DNA of 38,084 bases from Candidatus Dadabacteria bacterium UBA2774 (GTDB lineage Bacteria > Desulfobacterota_D > UBA1144 > Nemesobacterales > UBA2774). The notes under the pieces are model-generated. The model saw only the letters and a program-made list of their open reading frames with translations. It did no database searches and was not told the DNA's origin. Location of the stretch: contig DEIM01000078.1 in the NCBI GenBank assembly GCA_002352485.1, positions 1 through 38,084 of the forward strand. The letters are read 5' to 3'. The position numbers and the translations under genes are program-made. Below, piece by piece: positions 33,044-38,084 of this stretch. How positions within the stretch are numbered: the stretch's first letter is position 1; each line of letters begins with the position of its first letter.

Positions 33044-35992
33044 TTGAAGAGATTTACAAACACATCCAAAAAACTATCACTTATACTCATAACAGCCGCA
33101 ATCACCTACATTCTACTCGTATCACCCTGGCCAGGAAATCTGAGAAATCCTCACGGACTGGAATCCCAAGCCCAAACAAACAATCTGAATATCACACACG
33201 TTGTAATGCAGTACGTAAAACGCTACTACGTCAACCAGGGGAATATCGAACCCAAAGCTATGCTGATCGAGGGTCTTGGAACGCTTGAGAGAATACACGA
33301 CCAGATACTTGTGAGCTTTCCAAACGGGGAGGAGAGCGCGAGCTTTGAAGTCCAGACCGTAGCCGAAAAAGCGAGCTTTGACATGAGCCAGGTGGATGAC
33401 CTGGATGATGTTACTAAAACGCTCGAGCAGGTATTCGAATTCATAACTCCCCGCATATCTGACAAGGAACCTGAAATACAGAAGGTGGAATACGCTGTAC
33501 TTGACCAGATGCTTAAGTCTCTTGACCAGCACTCGGGAATAATTACTCCTGAGGTATATAAGGAATTTATGATTGAGACCGAGGGGAGCTTCGGAGGGCT
33601 CGGAATCGTGATCGGTATAAGGGACGGTGAGCTTACCGTAATATCTCCTATCGAAGGGACACCCGCCTACAGGGTTGGAATCAAACCAAATGATAGAATA
33701 GTTCAGATAGAGAACGAATCCACAGTAAACATGTCGCTTATTGAAGCGGTAAGTAAGCTCAGAGGTCGTAAGGGCACCGATGTTACTATATATATAGATA
33801 GGGAGACCTTCCCTAAGCCTAAGGAATTTAGTATCACTAGGGACACTATAAAAATCGAAAGCGTGGAGACTTTCGAGCTCGATGACGGGATAAGGTATGT
33901 GAGGATAAGGGATTTTCAAAAAAACACTCTTGACAGCATTGTTGAAAATTTGAACAACTCCCCGAACAGCCCAAGCGGTATGATAGTTGACTTAAGGGGC
34001 AACCCCGGAGGGCTGCTGGATCAGGCAGAGAGAATTTCAGACCTCTTTCTGACAAGTGGAGTAATAGTTACAACAAAGGTCGGGAACTCTGCAAAACGTT
34101 ATCATGCAAACGACAAGGACCGCCAGTACGAGGGCAAGGTTGTAGTGCTGGTGGATTCGGGCTCGGCCAGCGCATCAGAGATTGTGGCAGGAGCGCTTAA
34201 GAACAATGAGCGGGCCGTGGTGATAGGGGAGAGGACTTTCGGAAAGGGCTCTGTGCAGCAGATATTCGATATGACCGACGGCTCTGCCCTCAAACTCACA
34301 ATAGCGCAGTACCTGACCCCAGGAGATATATCCATACAGGACGTGGGCGTAACCCCGGATATTGTTCTCCATCCCGCTATTATTACCGAGGACACAGTCG
34401 TATTTGACACCACAGCGCCCAAACTCAGAAGAAATGGAAATGATAAATCTAAAAAGTCCGAGCAGGAGCTTGAAAAACCGATACATTCAATTAGATACCT
34501 GGAGAGTAATGTTGTAGAGAACGAAGAGGAGGAACCCACACCAGAGGAGGCTTTAACCCGCGAAGAAAGGCTCGAGAAGCTTGAAAAGGATTTTTATGTT
34601 TCCCTTGCCAAAGACATCCTGCTATCTTCAAATTCCCCTACAAGAAAGGACTCTCTGGACAATATACAAAATAACATCGGCCAAATAACAAAGGAGCAGG
34701 AAGATAAGATAGTGGATAAATGGCAGCTCATGGGAGTTGACTGGTCTACATCTAAAACTAATCCAGGGAGCTCGTCTGTATCGGTTAATGTATTGCCGCC
34801 GCTTCCCACTGGAAATGCAGGTGAGGAGCTCGAAGTAACAGTAGAAGTAGAAAACACAGGTCCTGAGCCAATCTACAGACTGCACGGTACTACTGATTCG
34901 GAGAACGCGATATTCGCAGGAAAGGAATTTATATACGGCAAGCTTGCTCCGGGAGAAAAGAAATCCTGGACTACCACGGTAGAGCTGCCCAAATGGTCCC
35001 TCACTAGACAGGACAGTATTACACTTGATTTTGTAGACGCAAATGATTCGAAGATAGGGGACTTTACTTTTAACGCATCGATAGAAGCGCTGCCGAGACC
35101 GCTCTATGCCTTTAATTACGAAATAGTTGATGACGGTAGATTAAACTCAAGTGGGAACGCTAACGGGATAGCCGAGACCGGTGAGATGGTAACGCTACAA
35201 CTCAGGGTCAAAAACATAGGTACCGGAGCTTCGGAGAAAACGGTTTTATCATTAAAGAACGAGTCCGGTGAAGACATATTTCTCGATAAAGGCCGGGTTG
35301 AGCTTGAAATGCTTGAGCCCGGGGAAACAAGGCAGGCCGTATTTTCCTTCCATTTACTTAAACCCTCTAATCTTGTAGAGATGGAGCTACAGATTGTGGA
35401 TGAGATATTCAGGGAAGGTATTATGAGTAAAGTGTTGATACCGGGAAAGATAAAGGATACCGAGTTTACACCAGAGGAGTCTTTTGTAACTGTGCCGCAG
35501 GCGAGTACACCTATCAGAGGCGGCAGTTATCAGGAAGCCCCTATAATAGCAATCTCGGAAAAGGATGCCGTATTCAAAACGATTGGAACAAACGGCACCT
35601 GGATAAAAATAGAGCTTGATGAGAAGCTTTTGGGCTGGATAAATAAAAGTAAAGTACAGCCTGTAGAGAACTCAAACGGCAATTTAAACGCAAAATCCTC
35701 ATACATTGAAACTTTTGAAACCCCGCCGATAATCAGCATCAGCAACCCTCCGCTCTTTACGAGCACAGGGACAGTAACCCTTAGCGGGGATGTAAATGAT
35801 AGCGACGGCATAGAGCTCATATCGGTCTTCGTTGGAGATGATAAGGTAGCGCTGCTGCCGTCTTCACAAACCAAGGTTCCCGTATCACTTGAGCTCGAAC
35901 TGAATGAGGAAGTAAACCTGATCACGATTATTGCCAAAGATACTAAGGGGCTCCTCTCTAAACAGAGCTTTGTTGTTAGAAAAGAGGGCTGA
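33044..35992 (+). CDS. Large S41 C-terminal-processing protease with C-terminal beta domains (MXAN_5808-like)
   Basis: A 982-residue exported serine protease. It has an N-terminal membrane helix (11-28), a helical region, a PDZ domain at about 180-255 (GGLGIVIG, SPIEGTPAYRVG), and an S41 catalytic domain at about 275-445. The catalytic dyad is Ser376 (GSASASEI) and Lys401 (RTFGKGSVQ), 25 residues apart as in Prc and CtpA. A Glu/Lys-rich coil follows (468-560), two CARDB-like beta domains (575-680 and 690-800), an SH3-like domain (about 822-872, TWIKIELDEKLLGWI) and an Ig-like domain (893-978). Typical CtpA enzymes are 400-450 residues. The start is a TTG with AAGGAG upstream. It is divergent from the secreted-protein operon. 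It probably works in the envelope on protein C-termini; substrates are unknown. Confidence 0.9.
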   Translation: MKRFTNTSKKLSLILITAAITYILLVSPWPGNLRNPHGLESQAQTNNLNITHVVMQYVKRYYVNQGNIEPKAMLIEGLGTLERIHDQILVSFPNGEESASFEVQTVAEKASFDMSQVDDLDDVTKTLEQVFEFITPRISDKEPEIQKVEYAVLDQMLKSLDQHSGIITPEVYKEFMIETEGSFGGLGIVIGIRDGELTVISPIEGTPAYRVGIKPNDRIVQIENESTVNMSLIEAVSKLRGRKGTDVTIYIDRETFPKPKEFSITRDTIKIESVETFELDDGIRYVRIRDFQKNTLDSIVENLNNSPNSPSGMIVDLRGNPGGLLDQAERISDLFLTSGVIVTTKVGNSAKRYHANDKDRQYEGKVVVLVDSGSASASEIVAGALKNNERAVVIGERTFGKGSVQQIFDMTDGSALKLTIAQYLTPGDISIQDVGVTPDIVLHPAIITEDTVVFDTTAPKLRRNGNDKSKKSEQELEKPIHSIRYLESNVVENEEEEPTPEEALTREERLEKLEKDFYVSLAKDILLSSNSPTRKDSLDNIQNNIGQITKEQEDKIVDKWQLMGVDWSTSKTNPGSSSVSVNVLPPLPTGNAGEELEVTVEVENTGPEPIYRLHGTTDSENAIFAGKEFIYGKLAPGEKKSWTTTVELPKWSLTRQDSITLDFVDANDSKIGDFTFNASIEALPRPLYAFNYEIVDDGRLNSSGNANGIAETGEMVTLQLRVKNIGTGASEKTVLSLKNESGEDIFLDKGRVELEMLEPGETRQAVFSFHLLKPSNLVEMELQIVDEIFREGIMSKVLIPGKIKDTEFTPEESFVTVPQASTPIRGGSYQEAPIIAISEKDAVFKTIGTNGTWIKIELDEKLLGWINKSKVQPVENSNGNLNAKSSYIETFETPPIISISNPPLFTSTGTVTLSGDVNDSDGIELISVFVGDDKVALLPSSQTKVPVSLELELNEEVNLITIIAKDTKGLLSKQSFVVRKEG

Positions 35993-36007
35993 TCAAGGGT
36001 TCCGGGC

Positions 36008-36940
36008 TTGATATTAAAATTCATACTGAGCCGACTATTCACCGGAATTTTCGTCATAATTGCAGTAGTCACGATTACTTTTTTTCTATTGAGGGCGCTT
36101 CCCGGAGGTCCCTTTGATACGGAAAAGAAACTACCCCCCGAGATCCAAAAAAATATAGAGGCGAAGTATAATCTGAATGAACCTGTTTGGAAGCAGTACA
36201 TCCTGTACATAAAAGGGCTTGCGAGCGGAGACTTCGGACCTTCCTATAAATACATAGACCGATCGGTTAACGACATAATAAAAGAGACTCTGCCGGTTTC
36301 TGCAGAGCTTGGGGTCATAGCGCTCTTTGTTTCCATAGCAATAGGGAGCGTTTTCGGCATCTTATCGGCAACAAAGCCTAGCGGTTTTTTGGACTTTCTG
36401 TCTGTGTCTGTTTCAACTGCTCTTGTCTCTGTCCCGAGCTTTGTAGTAGGTGCTGTGCTCATATACGTGTTCGCGGTTAAACTGAGGTGGCTTCCGGCAG
36501 CGCTCTGGGATGGTCCTGCATATATCGTGCTTCCCGCGCTTACTCTTGCCGCGGGGCCTGCAGCCTATCTGGCCCGCCTAATAAGGGCGAGCATGCTTGA
36601 GACCTCGGGGGCGCTCTTCGTCAGAACCGCCCGGGCAAAAGGACTTAGTGAATTTGCAGTAACGACAAAACACATTCTGAGAAATGCCCTGATCCCCGTA
36701 GTAACGGTAATGGGGCCGATTACGGCTTTTCTGATTACAGGCTCTTTCGTTGTAGAGCACATATTCGCTATTCCTGGAATCGGGAGATTTTTTGTGCTCG
36801 CGGTCTCGAACAGAGACTATCCGCTGGTGATGGGAATCACGATTGTGTATACGATAGTTCTGGTGTTGGCCAACCTCTTGGTGGACCTTTGCTATGTGCT
36901 TTTAGATCCTCGGATAAAGTTCGACAAGGGCGGCATATAG
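36008..36940 (+). CDS. ABC transporter permease, Opp/Dpp-B type
   Basis: A 310-residue inner-membrane permease of the OppB/DppB peptide or nickel uptake family. It starts LSRLFTGIFVIIAVVTITFFLLRALPGGPF, typical of OppB, with about six helices and the EAA loop near 215-235 (FVRTARAKGLSEFAVTTKHILRNALIPV). GIGRFFVLAVSNRDYPLVMG is also typical. The start is a TTG at 36008, 15 nt after the protease stop; the gene lies 3 bp before truA. No OppC, ATPase or binding protein occurs in the window, so this copy is separated from its partners or works with genes elsewhere. Substrate is unknown. Confidence 0.88.
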   Translation: MILKFILSRLFTGIFVIIAVVTITFFLLRALPGGPFDTEKKLPPEIQKNIEAKYNLNEPVWKQYILYIKGLASGDFGPSYKYIDRSVNDIIKETLPVSAELGVIALFVSIAIGSVFGILSATKPSGFLDFLSVSVSTALVSVPSFVVGAVLIYVFAVKLRWLPAALWDGPAYIVLPALTLAAGPAAYLARLIRASMLETSGALFVRTARAKGLSEFAVTTKHILRNALIPVVTVMGPITAFLITGSFVVEHIFAIPGIGRFFVLAVSNRDYPLVMGITIVYTIVLVLANLLVDLCYVLLDPRIKFDKGGI

Positions 36941-36943
36941 CGG

Positions 36944-37681
36944 ATGAGAAACATAAAGCTCGTTATAGAGTATGACGGCTCTGAGTACTACGGGTGGCAA
37001 CGCCAAGCAGACGGCCCTACCATTCAGGAAATGATCGAGAGCTCACTTAGTGAAATTACTGGAGAGAACATCTCTCTCTACGGTTCGGGCAGGACGGACT
37101 CCGGGGTGCATGCGTTAGGACAGGTTGCTAACTTTAACACTGATAGCAGAGTAACTGCAGAGGAATTTCAAAAGGGACTAAATTCGATACTGCCAAAGGA
37201 CATAGTAATACTTGGCTCAGAGGAAGCCGAGCCCGAATTCCATGCGCAGTTTTCCTCGAAAAGTAAGATATACCTATATAAGGTTTTAAACCGCTCGTAC
37301 AGATCGGCCCTTTTGAGAAAGAGGGTGTGGCAAGTTCCCTACAGACTTAAATTAGGCACTATGAATGAAGCCGCATGTGAGCTTGTCGGTGAGCATGACT
37401 TCAGCGCTTTCGCTCAGGCAGGTATAGAGGTGAAGAGCAAAGTAAGGACTGTGATCTCGGCGGAATTTAAGAAAAGCGGTGATGATATTCTCGAATTTAC
37501 CATAGAGGCAAACGGATTTCTGAAACGGATGGTAAGACTAATCGTAGGGACTCTGATACAGGTAGGAAAGGAGAGAATTAGCCCCGGGGAATTTGCCGTT
37601 ATATTGAATTCGGGGAATAAGAATAAGTTTGTTTTAGCGGCGCCTCCTTCGGGCTTATACCTTAAAGAGGTTAAATACTAA
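36944..37681 (+). CDS. truA: tRNA pseudouridine(38-40) synthase
   Basis: A 245-residue TruA that converts uridines 38-40 in the tRNA anticodon arm to pseudouridine. The catalytic aspartate is Asp52 in GSGRTDSGVHA. YDGSEYYGWQRQ at 10-21 and the C-terminal GFLKRMVRLIVGTL block are family signatures. It is full length and starts 3 bp after the permease stop, so both genes are co-transcribed and perhaps coupled. Together with the upstream permease and protease it forms a plus-strand operon of unrelated functions. Confidence 0.96.
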   Translation: MRNIKLVIEYDGSEYYGWQRQADGPTIQEMIESSLSEITGENISLYGSGRTDSGVHALGQVANFNTDSRVTAEEFQKGLNSILPKDIVILGSEEAEPEFHAQFSSKSKIYLYKVLNRSYRSALLRKRVWQVPYRLKLGTMNEAACELVGEHDFSAFAQAGIEVKSKVRTVISAEFKKSGDDILEFTIEANGFLKRMVRLIVGTLIQVGKERISPGEFAVILNSGNKNKFVLAAPPSGLYLKEVKY

Positions 37682-38084
37682 AGCACAGTTGCTACCTGAT
37701 ATTAAAGAAGGATCAATTAACCACCCGGCGATGCTAAATCTAATTCCCAGCAAACTGAGACTTATTCTTTCTTCTTTTGCATGATCACACACGAAGTGTG
37801 AATTACTAAAAGCTGGCAAAAATCACCGACTGGACACACACATAGTGTGAATCTACGATCGTGCCTTAAAGTCTGAATATTTCCATAACAATTCGATGTT
37901 AAGTAGAAATCGTATGTCTGTACGCACAGCGTATACGCTAAAAATAAATTCTGGTAGTTGTATGATCCTTATAATTCCACCCACACCCCGTATAAGGTTT
38001 TTAACGCGGACACATAGTGTCCATTCATACGGTTTCTACATAGCTTATGAGTTAGGATAAACAGATGAGCTTCTCGTGAACCTC
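37682..38084. other. Gene-free right edge with mini-hairpins
   Basis: No supported gene, tRNA or repeat array appears in these 403 bp. Four small hairpins with 3-nt loops are described separately. The region may continue into an upstream regulatory area of a gene beyond the window. Confidence 0.45.
37788..38022. repeat. Four mini-hairpins with 5-6 bp stems and 3-nt loops
   Basis: CACAC-GAA-GTGTG (37788-37800), CACAC-ATA-GTGTG (37837-37849), TACGC-ACA-GCGTA (37921-37933) and GGACAC-ATA-GTGTCC (38008-38022). The last lies inside a wider CCGTAT/ATACGG inverted pair (37988-37993 and 38027-38032). All share a three-base loop with at least one A. They are not identical, so they are a structural class and not a conventional repeat. 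Confidence 0.6.

Noticed and set aside
33122..33919. 265-codon frame antisense to the S41 protease gene
   Set aside because: The opposite frame has clear PDZ and S41 motifs. This one has none and is a by-product of codon bias.
35530..36210. 226-codon antisense frame across the protease end and permease start
   Set aside because: It runs over two recognisable genes, is Ser/Thr-rich without domains, and has no ribosome-binding site.
37788..38022. CRISPR or REP array
   Set aside because: Repeats are only 13-15 bp, differ in sequence, and the spacers are irregular with no cas gene near.
1..38084. tRNA, rRNA, integrase, transposase or phage genes
   Set aside because: I looked for T-arm-like GTTC motifs, recombinase motifs and terminal inverted repeats. 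The GTTCGA occurrences lie inside clear coding genes and nothing else matched.

Overview
The window is bacterial, with moderate GC, dense genes and short intergenic gaps. No rRNA, tRNA, integrase or transposase was seen. Lipoprotein, Tat and Sec signals, an S41 C-terminal-processing protease, large GltB/GltD and a CPBP-type membrane protease point to a diderm, perhaps deltaproteobacterial (Desulfobacterota) or Dadabacteria-like. That placement is inference; there is no marker gene good enough to settle it.

Layout. (1) 214-1200: two orphan response regulators, one an excisionase-type HTH fused in front of a receiver. (2) 1291-2766: an aldehyde dehydrogenase whose reading frame begins at a CTG, convergent with gltD-gltB (2769-8932, minus), followed by nadE and a CPBP glutamic-type membrane protease (minus). 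(3) 11666-22653: a GT-C/GT2 glycosylation region. The plus strand carries two tandem PIG-V-like mannosyltransferases, a polyprenyl-phosphate mannose synthase, a GT-C protein and an SGNH hydrolase. The minus strand carries GtrA, a PMT (GT39), another GT-C enzyme and a GT2 enzyme. A paralogue of the plus-strand GT-C protein lies at the left edge on the opposite strand. (4) 22689-27423: a seven-bladed FG-GAP/UnbV protein and a GMC oxidoreductase in the same minus-strand operon as the glycosyltransferases, with a PpiC-like lipoprotein and a gluconate-2-dehydrogenase subunit 3-like protein transcribed divergently. (5) 27462-28586: thiI. (6) 28843-31977: a two-gene operon for secreted proteins that share one uncharacterised module. 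It has two near-identical sigma70-type promoters in tandem and two terminators in tandem. The distal protein ends in a Pro/Thr linker, a Gly/Ser-Cys motif, a membrane helix and a basic tail. (7) 33044-37681: a large S41 protease with C-terminal beta domains, a lone Opp/Dpp-type permease and truA. (8) The right edge is non-coding and holds four mini-hairpins with 3-nt loops.

How it may fit together (inference): DPM synthase makes polyprenyl-phosphate mannose, GT-C enzymes use it outside the membrane, and the Pro/Thr-rich secreted protein is a possible acceptor. The CPBP protease resembles enzymes proposed to process Cys-containing C-terminal sorting signals and is a candidate partner for that protein's tail. 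The best candidates for undescribed biology are this secreted-protein operon with its possible sorting protease, and the coupling of a GMC/FG-GAP pair to a mannosylation operon.
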